Assembly (NCBI GenBank): GCA_005793295.1
Contig: SXSX01000178.1
Coordinates: forward strand, 1-21,147
Length of the DNA: 21,147 nucleotides
From: Burkholderiales bacterium
GTDB lineage: Bacteria > Pseudomonadota > Gammaproteobacteria > Burkholderiales > Burkholderiaceae_C
Direction: 5' to 3'
The position numbers and the translations under genes were made by a program. The notes beneath the pieces are model-generated. The model saw nothing but the letters and a program-made list of their open reading frames with translations, made no database searches and had not been told where the DNA came from. Shown piece by piece: positions 6,582 through 15,403 of this stretch (position 1 is its first letter; each line of letters begins with the position of its first letter).

Positions 6582-6800
6582 TTACGCTTTGAGATCGACT
6601 TGACGCCCTTTGGCTTGGGCCTGGCTTTCTTGTTTTTCTTTGACCCGCGTATAGGTGGTCTGGGCTTGTTCGTTTTGATGGATAGGCTTGGGATCAGGCC
6701 GTGGCGCGTCGTCCGCTTTTTTAGTCACTGCTTTGACGGGTTCGCGCGGCGGTTGTACCTGCGCTGGCGCTGGACGCTGAGAGACAGAAGAGACGCTCAT
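6582..6800 (-). CDS. Small Pro/Gln/Lys-rich hypothetical protein
   Basis: A 72-residue hydrophilic, low-complexity protein (RPAPAQVQPPREPVKAVTKK, then KEKQESQAQAKGRQVDLKA). There are no cysteines, membrane spans or signal peptide, so it is probably disordered. ATG 6800 has TAAGGA five bases upstream. A GTG just before it would be too close to that site. It lies 42 bases upstream of the methionine synthase start on the same strand and diverges from mutS. The good ribosome site supports a real gene, but I cannot assign a family or function. Confidence 0.6.
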   Translation of the reverse strand: MSVSSVSQRPAPAQVQPPREPVKAVTKKADDAPRPDPKPIHQNEQAQTTYTRVKEKQESQAQAKGRQVDLKA

Positions 6801-6904
6801 CACAATCCTTAAGGCTTTGAAGGGTTTCGCGCTTGAGTTTAACGCTACCGGCTATTTTTCGCAGGCGACCATTTCATAGGTGTGAAGTTGATAGACTTCC
6901 CCCA

Positions 6905-9520
6905 ATGACCGAAGACGCAAAGCAACACACCCCCATGATGACCCAGTACCTGGGTTTGAAGGCGGACTACCCCGATACCCTGTTGTTTTATCGAATGGGT
7001 GACTTCTATGAAATGTTTTATGAAGATGCCGAAAAAGCATCGCGACTCCTTGATATCACCCTCACCCAACGCGGCCAAAGCGCCGGTGTGCCTATCTCCA
7101 TGGCGGGCGTGCCGTTTCACGCAATGGAGGGTTACCTCGCTAAGTTGATTCGCCAAGGGGAGTCGGTTGCGATTTGTGAACAAGTCGGAGAAGTAGGCGG
7201 CAAAGGGCCGGTAGAGCGCAAGGTGGTTCGGGTGGTCACCCCTGGAACGCTAACGGACTCCGAACTCTTGAGCGAAAAATCAGAATCTCTTTTGATGGCG
7301 GTACACCTTGGCCCGCGTAACCGCTGTGGCCTGGCTTGGCTTAGCGTGACCCAAGGCGTGATTCATCTGGCCGAATGCGCCAACGACGAAGCCACTGACT
7401 GGATCGCCCGCATTGCGCCAAGCGAGCTGGCCTACAACAGCGCGGTTACCAACGCTTTTGAAGATCGCCTTAAACGTCTGCGCTCGGGCAGCAAGTTGTA
7501 CCTGACCGCCCGCCCGGAGTGGCAATTTGACAGCGCCTTAGGTCAGCGCAAATTGCTGGAAGTTTTGCATGCGGCAAGCCTGGAAAGCTGGAATGCCCAA
7601 ACACTAGACATGGCCCACGCGGCAAGCGCCGCGCTGCTCGCCTATACAGAACACACCCAAGGCCGGGCGTTGGCCCATATCAGCGCGATTGAAGTTCAAC
7701 GCAACGGCGAACTCATCGATTTACCAGCAACCACCCGGCGCAATTTAGAGTTAACCCAAACCCTGCGCGGCGAAGACGCACCCACCCTGTTTTCTTTGTT
7801 AGACACCTGCATGACCGGGATGGGCAGCAGGCAGCTCAAAAGCTGGCTATTGGAACCTCGGCGCGACCGCTCCCAAGCCCAACTGAGGTTAGATGCCATT
7901 GAAGCCCTGCGCGGGGAAAGCAGCGTCAGCGCGCTGTTTTCAACATTGCGCAGCCACATCAAAGGCAGCGCTGATGTGGAGCGCATTACTGCCCGCTTGA
8001 GTCTGCGCCAGGTTCGACCTCGCGAGTTAGTGGGTTTGTTGCAGACTTTGCAAAAAACCACTGCGCTGTCTCAAACTCTAGAACAGTTTCAAACATCACA
8101 GGGCTTGCTTAGCCGCATAGCAGCCCATTTACAGCCACCCTCCGAATGCGCCCAACTTTTGCATGCCGCTATCGCGCCCGAGCCTGCGGCGCTGGTGCGG
8201 GATGGCGGTGTGATTGCCAGCGGTTTTGACGCCGAGCTTGATGAGCTTCGCGCTATTCAGACTAACTGCGACGCCTTTTTACTGGACCTCGAAACCCGCG
8301 AGCGCGAACGCACAGGGATTGCGAATTTGCGGGTGCAGTTCAACAAAGTCCACGGGTTTTTTATTGAAGTTACCCAAGGCCAAGCCAGCAAAGTTCCTGA
8401 AGACTATCGCCGCCGCCAAACCCTCAAAAACGCTGAGCGTTTTATTACCCCCGAACTCAAAGCCTTTGAAGACAAAGCCTTGAGCGCCCAAGAGCGCGCC
8501 TTAGCCCGCGAGAAGTGGTTGTTTGAAAACTTACTGGATCAACTTCAAATTTTTGTGCCCGCGCTGACACGACTGGCGCGAGCGCTGGCTGCGCTTGACG
8601 CCTTGTGCGCCTTGGCAGAGCGGTCGCTTACTTTGGGATGGTGTGCCCCCCAGTTTGTGGACCAGCCTTGCATTGATATTGACCAAGGTCGCCACCCCGT
8701 CGTTCAAGCCCGCTTAGGCGAACTCAGCAGCGGCAACTTTATTGCCAACGACACCCGCTTGGGGCCCAAGCAAAGAATGCAAGTCATCACCGGCCCCAAC
8801 ATGGGCGGTAAATCAACCTACATGCGCCAAGTGGCAATCATTGTCTTGCTCGCCAGCGTGGGTTCTTATGTTCCCGCAAGCCGCTGCACCCTGGGGCCCA
8901 TTGATGCGATCCACACCCGCATCGGCGCTGCCGACGATTTAGCCAACGCCCAATCCACATTTATGTTGGAAATGGTCGAAGCCGCTCAAATACTCCACAG
9001 CGCAACACCGCAGTCATTGGTTTTGATGGATGAAATTGGCCGTGGGACTTCCACCTTTGACGGCCTGGCACTGGCCAGCGCCATTTCCACCCAGCTGCAT
9101 GACAAAACCCAAGCCTTTGTGCTGTTTGCTACCCATTACTTTGAGCTCACGGAGTTTCCTGCAACCCATCATGGCGCAGTCAATGTGCATGTGAGCGCGG
9201 CCGAATCAGGGCGCGATATCGTCTTCTTACACGCCATAGAGCCCGGCCCCGCCAGCCGCAGTTACGGGATTCAAGTGGCGCGACTGGCTGGCATGCCCGC
9301 TGCCGTTCTCAACCAAGCCCGCAACACTTTACAAGCGCTCGAACAAAACGCCTCTGCGTCTCAAGCGCAGGTGGATTTATTTGCTCCCGCGCCCACCGCC
9401 GAACTGGCCGCGCCTAGCCTGCTAGAAACGATGCTCAGTAGCATGAACCCGGACGGGATGAGCCCCCGCGAGGCGATGGATGCGCTTTACCAGCTCAAAG
9501 CGCTCCAATCCAAGTCATAA
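6905..9520 (+). CDS. mutS: DNA mismatch repair protein MutS
   Basis: This is the 871-residue mismatch-recognition ATPase that starts methyl-directed repair with MutL. With ATG 6905 the N-terminus reads MTEDAKQHTPMMTQYLGLKA, which lines up with the E. coli start, and the mismatch-stacking Phe-Tyr-Glu falls at F34-Y35-E36 (E. coli F36/E38). Walker A GPNMGGKS is at 630-637, Walker B LVLMDEIGRG has D709/E710, and the HATHYFELTE-like ATPase motif (FATHYFELTE) follows. The C-terminus ends with the helix-turn-helix and a DPM-like NPDGMSPREAMDALYQLK. A TTG at 6833 would add 24 unlikely residues. No mutL or other repair gene adjoins it, and the gene appears intact. Confidence 0.97.
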   Translation: MTEDAKQHTPMMTQYLGLKADYPDTLLFYRMGDFYEMFYEDAEKASRLLDITLTQRGQSAGVPISMAGVPFHAMEGYLAKLIRQGESVAICEQVGEVGGKGPVERKVVRVVTPGTLTDSELLSEKSESLLMAVHLGPRNRCGLAWLSVTQGVIHLAECANDEATDWIARIAPSELAYNSAVTNAFEDRLKRLRSGSKLYLTARPEWQFDSALGQRKLLEVLHAASLESWNAQTLDMAHAASAALLAYTEHTQGRALAHISAIEVQRNGELIDLPATTRRNLELTQTLRGEDAPTLFSLLDTCMTGMGSRQLKSWLLEPRRDRSQAQLRLDAIEALRGESSVSALFSTLRSHIKGSADVERITARLSLRQVRPRELVGLLQTLQKTTALSQTLEQFQTSQGLLSRIAAHLQPPSECAQLLHAAIAPEPAALVRDGGVIASGFDAELDELRAIQTNCDAFLLDLETRERERTGIANLRVQFNKVHGFFIEVTQGQASKVPEDYRRRQTLKNAERFITPELKAFEDKALSAQERALAREKWLFENLLDQLQIFVPALTRLARALAALDALCALAERSLTLGWCAPQFVDQPCIDIDQGRHPVVQARLGELSSGNFIANDTRLGPKQRMQVITGPNMGGKSTYMRQVAIIVLLASVGSYVPASRCTLGPIDAIHTRIGAADDLANAQSTFMLEMVEAAQILHSATPQSLVLMDEIGRGTSTFDGLALASAISTQLHDKTQAFVLFATHYFELTEFPATHHGAVNVHVSAAESGRDIVFLHAIEPGPASRSYGIQVARLAGMPAAVLNQARNTLQALEQNASASQAQVDLFAPAPTAELAAPSLLETMLSSMNPDGMSPREAMDALYQLKALQSKS

Positions 9521-9552
9521 ATCTTTCATCCCCCTCCTTTCAAATCGACTGC

Positions 9553-10356
9553 ATGATCCCCATTGTTTTTTCCCACGGCAACAGCTTTCCTGCCAGTACC
9601 TACAAGCAACTCTTTAAGCATTTACGCGCCCGGGGTTTTAGCGTCAAAGCCATCGACAAACTCGGACACGACCCGCAATATCCTGTCAGCAACAATTGGC
9701 GGCACTTGGCAGAACATGTATCCGACTTCGCCCAAGAGCAATGCGACAAAGCAGGCGAGCCGATTTGGCTGGTCGGCCATTCTTTAGGTGGATTTTTAAG
9801 TCTCATGGCTGCGGCAAGGCACCCCAGAATTGCCAAAGGCGTCGTGCTGATTGATGCGCCCTTGCTAGGCGGTTGGCGCTCTACCGCTTTGGGCATGATT
9901 AAAGGAACCCAACTGGTGGGCTCTTTGTCACCTGGCGCAGTCAGCCACAAACGACGCAATAGCTGGCCGAGTATCGAAGCCGCTTTTGAGCACTTTCGCC
10001 ATAAAAAGGCATTTGCGAAATGGGACCAAGACGTTCTCATGGACTACGTGAGCCTGGGAACGATCGAGGAAGACGGTAAACGCGTTTTGGCTTTTAACCG
10101 CGAGATTGAAACCGAGATTTACAACACGATTCCTGACAACCTAGACCGTCTCTTTAAGCGCCACCCACTCAAGTGTCCGGTGAGTTTTATTGGTGGACGC
10201 CAATCGGTGGAGATGAAACGCGTCGGCATGACCTTAACCGACCAACTCACCAAAGGCCGCACCATGATGCTTGACGGTAGCCACCTCTTCCCGATGGAAA
10301 AACCCCTTGTAACTGCCGCTGCGATTGAGGCGTCTTTGCGCAATATGGGCGCTTGA
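9553..10356 (+). CDS. Alpha/beta hydrolase
   Basis: The 267-residue protein has an alpha/beta-hydrolase layout: oxyanion-hole HGN (8-10), nucleophile elbow GHSLGG with Ser77, and a C-terminal DGSHLFPME with probable catalytic His244. There is no signal peptide, so it is cytoplasmic. The substrate is not predictable; esterase or lipase-like activity is the family default. It starts 32 bases after the mutS stop in the same direction, with no clear ribosome-binding sequence, and may be cotranscribed. It ends three bases from the convergent uppP stop. Confidence 0.88.
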   Translation: MIPIVFSHGNSFPASTYKQLFKHLRARGFSVKAIDKLGHDPQYPVSNNWRHLAEHVSDFAQEQCDKAGEPIWLVGHSLGGFLSLMAAARHPRIAKGVVLIDAPLLGGWRSTALGMIKGTQLVGSLSPGAVSHKRRNSWPSIEAAFEHFRHKKAFAKWDQDVLMDYVSLGTIEEDGKRVLAFNREIETEIYNTIPDNLDRLFKRHPLKCPVSFIGGRQSVEMKRVGMTLTDQLTKGRTMMLDGSHLFPMEKPLVTAAAIEASLRNMGA

Positions 10357-10359
10357 GTT

Positions 10360-11211
10360 TTAGGCCGCCCAAGTCACGGCGCCGCTCCACGCTGTAGCCA
10401 ACACCACTATGCCAAAGGCAATGCGGTAGTAGGCAAAACCGACAAAGCTGTGGTTTGAGATAAAACGCAGTAACCAGCGCACGCACAACCAGGCGCTAAG
10501 AAATGAAAAGAAGAGACCTACGCCAAAGAGTGGCGCATCGGCCATGCTGAGTAAGGCGCGTTCTTTGTACAGGCTGTAAGCCCCCGCGCCTATCAAAGTC
10601 GGCATCGCTAAGAAGAAAGAAAAATCGGTAGCCGCTTTGCGCGACATACCAAGCAACATGCCACCAATAATCGTAGCGCCGCTGCGGCTGGTTCCCGGCA
10701 CCATCGCCAAACATTGCACCAAGCCCACCTTGAGCGCGTCCCACGCGGTCATGTCATCCATGCGATTCACGCGCGGAAACGTGCCTTGTTGCGGGTCGAC
10801 CGCGGCGGCGTGACGGCGCTCAGCCCACAAAATAATGAGGCCACCCAAAATGAAAGTGGTAGCAACCACTTCAGGGGTAAATAAATACGTCTGGATGACT
10901 TTTCCGAACAGCAAACCCAAAACGACCGCAGGTAAAAATGCGATCAGGATGTTGATGGCAAAGGTTTGCGCTTGGCGTTGGACCGGCAAGTCGATCAAGG
11001 TGCTTTTGATCTTGTCCCAGTACACCAAAATCACGGCGAAGATGGCGCCGGTTTGAATCGCAATATCAAAGACCTTGGCCTTCTCATCATCAAAACCCAA
11101 AAGCGCACCCGCCAAAATTAAGTGGCCGGTCGAAGAGATAGGAAGAAACTCGGTAAGACCTTCGACCACGCCCATGATGGCGGCTTTGATTAACAGGGTG
11201 GTATCTAGCAC
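10360..11211 (-). CDS. uppP: Undecaprenyl-diphosphatase UppP/BacA
   Basis: The 283-residue polytopic membrane enzyme dephosphorylates undecaprenyl diphosphate to recycle the lipid carrier of peptidoglycan and envelope polysaccharides; overproduction gives bacitracin resistance in the family. Signatures are EGLTEFLPISSTGHL at 17-31 (catalytic E17 and E21) and the PGTSRSG loop with R176. The length is normal. The start is GTG 11211 with AAAGGA about seven bases upstream. It follows the MacB-like permease by 31 bases on the same strand, so it could be read through from the transporter operon. Confidence 0.96.
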   Translation of the reverse strand: MLDTTLLIKAAIMGVVEGLTEFLPISSTGHLILAGALLGFDDEKAKVFDIAIQTGAIFAVILVYWDKIKSTLIDLPVQRQAQTFAINILIAFLPAVVLGLLFGKVIQTYLFTPEVVATTFILGGLIILWAERRHAAAVDPQQGTFPRVNRMDDMTAWDALKVGLVQCLAMVPGTSRSGATIIGGMLLGMSRKAATDFSFFLAMPTLIGAGAYSLYKERALLSMADAPLFGVGLFFSFLSAWLCVRWLLRFISNHSFVGFAYYRIAFGIVVLATAWSGAVTWAA

Positions 11212-11242
11212 TTAAAAATCCTTTAATTAATCTCGTATTTTG

Positions 11243-12478
11243 TCACTCGTAGCGCAAGGCCTGAATCGGCAACATCTTGGCGGCTCTTTGCGCGGGGTAG
11301 TAGCCAAAAAATACTCCTACCAATCCAGAAAACCCCACAGCCAAAACCACAGAGGCCCAACTCAAACTCACATCCCACCCCGCGAATGCGCCCACGGCCC
11401 AAGTCGTTAAGGCACCTAAGAGAACGCCGATAGCACCCCCAATCAGGCTGAGCGTTACGGCTTCAATGAGAAACTGCGCCAAGATGTCGCGGCCACGCGC
11501 CCCTACGGCCATCCGCAAGCCAATCTCTCTGGTGCGTTCAGTCACGCTCACCAGCATGATGTTCATAATTCCGATGCCGCCAATGACCAAACTGATTCCT
11601 GCAACAGCGGCTAGCAGCAGCGTCATCACCCGGCTTGATTCTTCTTGGGCTTGCAAAATTTCAGTGAGGTTTCGAACTGTAAAAGGATCATCCGCTCCCG
11701 CTTGCACCTTAAAGCGCTGGCGCAATAAATCTTGGATGGACGACTCAACCTCTTTCATATCTTGCCCGTCACGCACCTTCACTGAAATCGCGCCGACCCG
11801 CTTTAAACGGCTTGTTGCGTCGCCGCCCCAAATGCGGTTGCGCAAGGTTCCAATTGGAATCATCACCACATCGTCTTGGTCTTGGCCCATCGAGTTTTGG
11901 CCTTTGGGGCTTAAGACGCCAATCACCGTGATCGGGATTCCCCGAACCCGAATGACTTGGTCCACCGCGTCTTGATCGCCCAACAATTCGCGCACCACAG
12001 TGGCCCCCACCCAAGCCACCTTGGCAGATCCTGCAAGTTCGGCGGCATCAAACATGCGCCCACTTTGCAGTGGCCAATCCCGCGCTTCCAAGAAGTCATT
12101 GTTTACGCCAATGATGGTGCTGCCCCAATTGGTATTGCCCCACACCAGTTGCCCCGTGGTGCGCGAGGTGGGCGCGGCCACTTGGACTTCCGGAATCTCC
12201 AAGGCAATCGCCTGCGCGTCCTCTTCGGTTAAACGTTGGCGGGTTTGCGCTCCCAAGCGAACGCCCGCTTGGGAAACGCCGCCGGGTAACACCAACATGA
12301 TGTTGGAGCCCAAACCCTTCATTTGTTCTTGTACCCGCTGGGTTGCGCCCTGGCCTACGGCGATCATCGCAATCACCGCAGCCACACCAATGATGATCCC
12401 CAGCATGGTGAGTACGCTGCGCAAAGCGTTGGCCGCCAAGGCACGCAGGGCACTGCGTAAAGCTGTGAGCGCGTTCAT
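11243..12478 (-). CDS. MacB-like ABC transporter permease
   Basis: A 411-residue FtsX/MacB-type permease: N-terminal membrane helix (LTMLGIIIGVAAVIAMIAV, about 23-41), a large periplasmic domain (about 45-285), then three C-terminal membrane helices (VIGGIGIMNIMLVSVTERTR, ALTTWAVGAFAG, VVLAVGFSGLVGVFFGYYPA). TREIGLRMAVGAR is the conserved MacB coupling segment. It lacks an ATPase domain, which is encoded by the upstream gene; the ATG overlaps that gene's stop by four bases. With the adaptor it would form a tripartite mechanotransmission pump with an outer-membrane TolC-like partner, which is not in this window. The substrate is unknown. Confidence 0.92.
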   Translation of the reverse strand: MNALTALRSALRALAANALRSVLTMLGIIIGVAAVIAMIAVGQGATQRVQEQMKGLGSNIMLVLPGGVSQAGVRLGAQTRQRLTEEDAQAIALEIPEVQVAAPTSRTTGQLVWGNTNWGSTIIGVNNDFLEARDWPLQSGRMFDAAELAGSAKVAWVGATVVRELLGDQDAVDQVIRVRGIPITVIGVLSPKGQNSMGQDQDDVVMIPIGTLRNRIWGGDATSRLKRVGAISVKVRDGQDMKEVESSIQDLLRQRFKVQAGADDPFTVRNLTEILQAQEESSRVMTLLLAAVAGISLVIGGIGIMNIMLVSVTERTREIGLRMAVGARGRDILAQFLIEAVTLSLIGGAIGVLLGALTTWAVGAFAGWDVSLSWASVVLAVGFSGLVGVFFGYYPAQRAAKMLPIQALRYE

Positions 12479-13221
12479 GTGGCTTGCTCCGCGTGCGCGG
12501 GGTTGGCTGAGTCTTGAACCATGACGCCGTCTTTAAAAACCAAGGTGCGTCGGGCCCAAGCGGCAATGTCGGGCTCATGGGTCACGATCACCACCGTCAT
12601 GCCTTGGGCGTTGAGTTCACTGAGCAACTGCATGATTTCGGCACTGGTTTGTGAGTCCAACGCACCGGTGGGCTCATCGGCCAAGATCAACTGGGGCGCG
12701 TTGACTAACGCTCTGGCAATCGCAACCCGCTGTTGCTGCCCGCCTGATAACTCAGAAGGCGTATGTAACAAACGTTCGCCCAAACCGACACGCTCTAAAG
12801 CGGTCTTTGCCCTTTGGCGGCGAGCTGGAGCTTTGATTCCGCAATACACCAAAGGCAACTCCACGTTTTCTAGTGCGGAGGTTCGCGGTAACAAATTGAA
12901 TTGCTGGAACACAAAACCAATGTGTTGGTTACGCAGTTGTGCTAACTGGTCGCTGCTCATTCGCTCTACTGCTTCGCCCCCCAAACAATAGCTGCCAGAA
13001 CTTGGGGTGTCTAAGCAGCCCAAAATATTCATCAAGGTCGATTTACCCGAACCCGACGCGCCCATGATGGCGACAAACTCTCCGCTGGCAATATCCAAGC
13101 TCACGCCGCGCAGGGCGTGGACGGTTTGTCCTGTACCTAAGGCGTGCTCTGCAGCTGATCCCATGGCATAGCTTTTAGCCAAGTCTTTGGCCACGATCAG
13201 TGGCGGCGTGACGTTTGTCAT
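12475..13221 (-). CDS. MacB/LolD-type ABC transporter ATPase
   Basis: A 248-residue nucleotide-binding subunit with Walker A GASGSGKS (54-61), Q-loop FVFQQFNLLP, signature LSGGQQQR (158-165), Walker B LILADEP (178-184) and the H-loop His215 in VTHEP. This is the MacB/LolD/FtsE subfamily that powers FtsX-type permeases rather than importers. A short Ala/Gly-rich insertion after KSYAMG (about 21-32) is longer than in most relatives. It sits 25 bases after the adaptor gene and overlaps the permease start, making one operon with adaptor, ATPase, permease in that order. Confidence 0.93.
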   Translation of the reverse strand: MTNVTPPLIVAKDLAKSYAMGSAAEHALGTGQTVHALRGVSLDIASGEFVAIMGASGSGKSTLMNILGCLDTPSSGSYCLGGEAVERMSSDQLAQLRNQHIGFVFQQFNLLPRTSALENVELPLVYCGIKAPARRQRAKTALERVGLGERLLHTPSELSGGQQQRVAIARALVNAPQLILADEPTGALDSQTSAEIMQLLSELNAQGMTVVIVTHEPDIAAWARRTLVFKDGVMVQDSANPAHAEQAT

Positions 13222-13246
13222 GGCGGCTGAGGGCTGGGTTGCGAAC

Positions 13247-14554
13247 TTAAAACGGCGAGCGCGGACCGGTGGGTTTAGCGCCTGGGCCCGATGCGCCTGC
13301 CGACTTCACCGCTACCAATACTTCCACGCCTTCATTTATTGGGGATGCGTCTGCGCCCTGATTTGAAGCAGGGGACACGATCAATTCAGTTTGGGTTCCG
13401 TCGGTCACGCCCACTTGAACCGCAATCGCTTGAGGTTGGCCTTTGGCGTCTTTCAAATAAAGCCGCCCGCGGCTGCTGGAGCGAGAAGCGCCATCTGCTT
13501 TGGGTGGTTCGACGCCGGCTATGCGCAATCGCAAAGCCGCGTTAGGAACTTTCAAAACTTGTTTGCGCTCTTCGGTCACGATTCTGACGTTGGCGGTCAT
13601 GCCAGGCATCAATCGGCCGTCAACGTTAGAGAACCGAATCACCGCCACATACGTCACCACATTGGCCACGTTCAGCGCCGCTTTGCGCACCTGTTGAACC
13701 GATCCTTGGAAACTCTGGCCCGGAAACGCGTCCACCGTAAAGCTAGCTTTTTGACCTACGACCAAACGCCCCACATCGCTTTCGTCAATGGCCGCCTCGA
13801 CCTGCATATCAGATAGGTTTTGCGCAATCACAAACAACTCCGGGGCTTGCAAGCTGCTGGCAACCGTCTGCCCACGCTCAATCGTCCGCTTGATCACAAT
13901 GCCGTTCACGGGAGAAGTAATCTTCGTGCGGGCCAAATCGATGCGGGCTTGGGCCAGCGCCGAGTCGCGCTGCGACACATTGGCTTTAGCCGCGCTAACC
14001 TGCGCTTGGGAAACGCCTACTTGGGCCTGAGTCGCTTTTAAAGCCTCCGCGCTGGTGTTAACCAATGCCCGGGCTTTGTCGCCCTCGCTTTGGGCGATGA
14101 ATTGTTTCTCAACCAAACTAAGGGTTCGATCCTGGGAACGCTGCGCCTCGTTTAAATCCACCTGGGCGCGCGAGACCTGGGTTTGGGTGGCCAGCAGGTT
14201 GGCTTGCGCCGTTAACACCGCAGCACGGGCGGCATCGACATCGGCCTGCGCCGAGCGAACCCGGTACTCAAAACTCTCCGGGTCAATTTGCGCCAGCAAC
14301 TGGCCCGCTTTAACTTCGGTATTGAAATCGACCAAGACGTCACGAATCTGTCCGCTCACCTGCGTCCCTACGGTTACCAATGACACCGGCGTCACCGCTC
14401 CGCTCGCCGCAACACTTGCCAGCAAATCCCCCCGCTCAATTTTCCCAGTTCGGTACTGAACCTCTGCGCTCCCGCCGCGCTGCGCCCACCACGCGCCGCC
14501 CAGGGCAAGCAGCACAATCACCAAACCAATCGACATCCGGGTTTTTTGTTTCAT
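13247..14554 (-). CDS. MacA-like periplasmic adaptor (HlyD/RND-type membrane fusion protein)
   Basis: A 435-residue adaptor with an uncleaved N-terminal anchor (SIGLVIVLLALGGAWWA, about 8-24). The lipoyl half-motif VTVGTQVSGQIRDVLVDFNT is followed by a long Ala/Gln-rich coiled-coil hairpin (about 95-205), the second lipoyl half (TSPVNGIVIKRTIERGQTV), and beta-barrel and membrane-proximal domains. A Ser/Gly/Pro-rich tail may be disordered. It links the ABC permease to an outer-membrane channel. It is the first gene of the transporter operon. No strong ribosome site precedes ATG 14554; a TACAAT seven bases upstream resembles a -10 box, which would imply a leaderless message, but I see no matching -35. 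Confidence 0.92.
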   Translation of the reverse strand: MKQKTRMSIGLVIVLLALGGAWWAQRGGSAEVQYRTGKIERGDLLASVAASGAVTPVSLVTVGTQVSGQIRDVLVDFNTEVKAGQLLAQIDPESFEYRVRSAQADVDAARAAVLTAQANLLATQTQVSRAQVDLNEAQRSQDRTLSLVEKQFIAQSEGDKARALVNTSAEALKATQAQVGVSQAQVSAAKANVSQRDSALAQARIDLARTKITSPVNGIVIKRTIERGQTVASSLQAPELFVIAQNLSDMQVEAAIDESDVGRLVVGQKASFTVDAFPGQSFQGSVQQVRKAALNVANVVTYVAVIRFSNVDGRLMPGMTANVRIVTEERKQVLKVPNAALRLRIAGVEPPKADGASRSSSRGRLYLKDAKGQPQAIAVQVGVTDGTQTELIVSPASNQGADASPINEGVEVLVAVKSAGASGPGAKPTGPRSPF

Positions 14555-14663
14555 CAGGGCATTGTAGGAAAGACATGTGAAGACCCTATGGCGCCGGCAC
14601 TTAGTCCAGCCCTCACTGGTTCGAACGGATGCGCATCTTTTTGGCTTCGGTTGATAGGCAGAG

Positions 14664-14739
14664 TTTTTGCGACTTTTTTACATCACTTTATTAAAAAGTC
14701 GCGATTAAATGATAATTAAATAGGATTTGGTCGCAAAAA
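14664..14739. repeat. Nested inverted repeats built on GCGAC/GTCGC
   Basis: The outer pair is TTTTTGCGAC (14664-14673) and its exact complement GTCGCAAAAA (14730-14739). The inner pair is GCGACTTTTT (14669-14678) and AAAAAGTCGC (14693-14702), with a short AT-rich loop. The two left arms share GCGAC, so either the inner or the outer pairing can form. Possible readings are a two-site operator for the adjacent XRE regulator or divergent macA promoter, a cruciform, or a remnant of a mobile element end. Confidence 0.6.
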
Positions 14740-14861
14740 TTGCGGTTTTTAAACGTTACCTTGATGACCACGTTCAGACAGACCCGCAAGCCGAGCAGGT
14801 GGTGCGCAATGCCAATGTCATAGTGGTGTCATACCAAAGTCGTCCTGCTGGCGTGCCGTGA
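14727..14861 (+). pseudogene. Orphan 44-codon frame, possible gene remnant
   Basis: From TTG 14727 to TGA 14859-14861 a short frame reads VAKIAVFKRYLDDH, then QAEQVVRNANVIVVSYQSRP. It has protein-like composition, with a beta-strand-like KIAVF and VIVVS. An overlapping frame just downstream reads TKVVLLACRDVFNS before its own stop, which could be a frameshifted continuation. There is no ribosome site, and the start overlaps one arm of the nested repeats. I do not recognise the family. It may be a decayed gene end or chance. Confidence 0.25.
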
Positions 14862-14919
14862 CGTGTTCAACTCCTAGACAAAGAATTAAATTACGCCCAT
14901 CGGCAAACAGGGACTTTAT

Positions 14920-15402
14920 ATGTTGATTCAAAAACTCAGACTCCAACGCGGTTGGTCGCAACAGCAACTGGCTGACCTTAGTGGTTTAAGCGTGCGCACC
15001 GTCCAACGCATTGAACAAGGACAAGTGGCAAGCACTGAATCCTTGAAGTCTTTGGCTGCCGTGTTTGAAATTGATTTCTCAACACTTCAGGAGCCCGGAA
15101 TGAACATAATAACAGCACCCGCATCCCCCGCAGCGTTTGACGCAGACGAAGCCTTGGCCTTTGCCCAAGTGCGTAAGCTCAAAGGCTTTTATCTGCATTT
15201 GGCTCAATACGTCGTCGTCCTCACCCTCTTGCTGGGCATCAATTTGTGGACACGCCCCCAATACTTATGGGTGGGCTGGGTAGCGATGGGCTGGGGCATT
15301 GGCGTCTTGTTTCATGGTTTGCGCGTGTTCGAACGCTACAGCCCATTCGGCGCTGAATGGGAAAAGAAACAAGTTGAAAAGCGACTTGGACGAAAAATTT
15401 AA
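14920..15402 (+). CDS. XRE helix-turn-helix protein with C-terminal 2TM domain
   Basis: A 160-residue fusion. Residues 1-50 are a Cro/XRE helix-turn-helix (LRLQRGWSQQQLADLSGLSV, then RTVQRIEQGQVAS). Residues 85-145 form a 2TM domain with two membrane spans (LHLAQYVVVLTLLLGINLW and YLWVGWVAMGWGIGVLFHGL) and the charged end ERYSPFGAEWEKKQVEKR. It is a predicted membrane-anchored DNA-binding regulator, a known but uncharacterised architecture. ATG 14920 is preceded by GGGA. The DUF2306 gene starts one base after its stop, so the two are coupled. The nested repeats upstream are possible autoregulatory sites (inference). Confidence 0.88.
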   Translation: MLIQKLRLQRGWSQQQLADLSGLSVRTVQRIEQGQVASTESLKSLAAVFEIDFSTLQEPGMNIITAPASPAAFDADEALAFAQVRKLKGFYLHLAQYVVVLTLLLGINLWTRPQYLWVGWVAMGWGIGVLFHGLRVFERYSPFGAEWEKKQVEKRLGRKI

Positions 15403-15403
15403 A

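Larger units (their letters stand above)
14555..14919. other. 365-bp intergenic region, AT-rich centre
   Basis: This lies between the divergently oriented macA-like and XRE-2TM genes. It holds the nested inverted repeats at 14664-14739 and an orphan 44-codon frame (14727-14861), each listed separately. GGGA about seven bases before ATG 14920 is the XRE gene's likely ribosome site. The AT-rich block 14674-14760 contrasts with its surroundings. I see no convincing tRNA, terminator or small-RNA signature. The GGTTCGAAC near 14620 lacks a pairing stem. Confidence 0.6.

Noticed and set aside
14561..14566. TACAAT box seven bases before the macA-like start, as a leaderless promoter
   Set aside because: No credible -35 element lies 16-18 bases upstream, so it is only mentioned in the gene entry.
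14612..14640. GGTTCGAAC resembling a tRNA T-loop
   Set aside because: The flanking bases do not form a T stem, and no acceptor or anticodon arm can be drawn around it.
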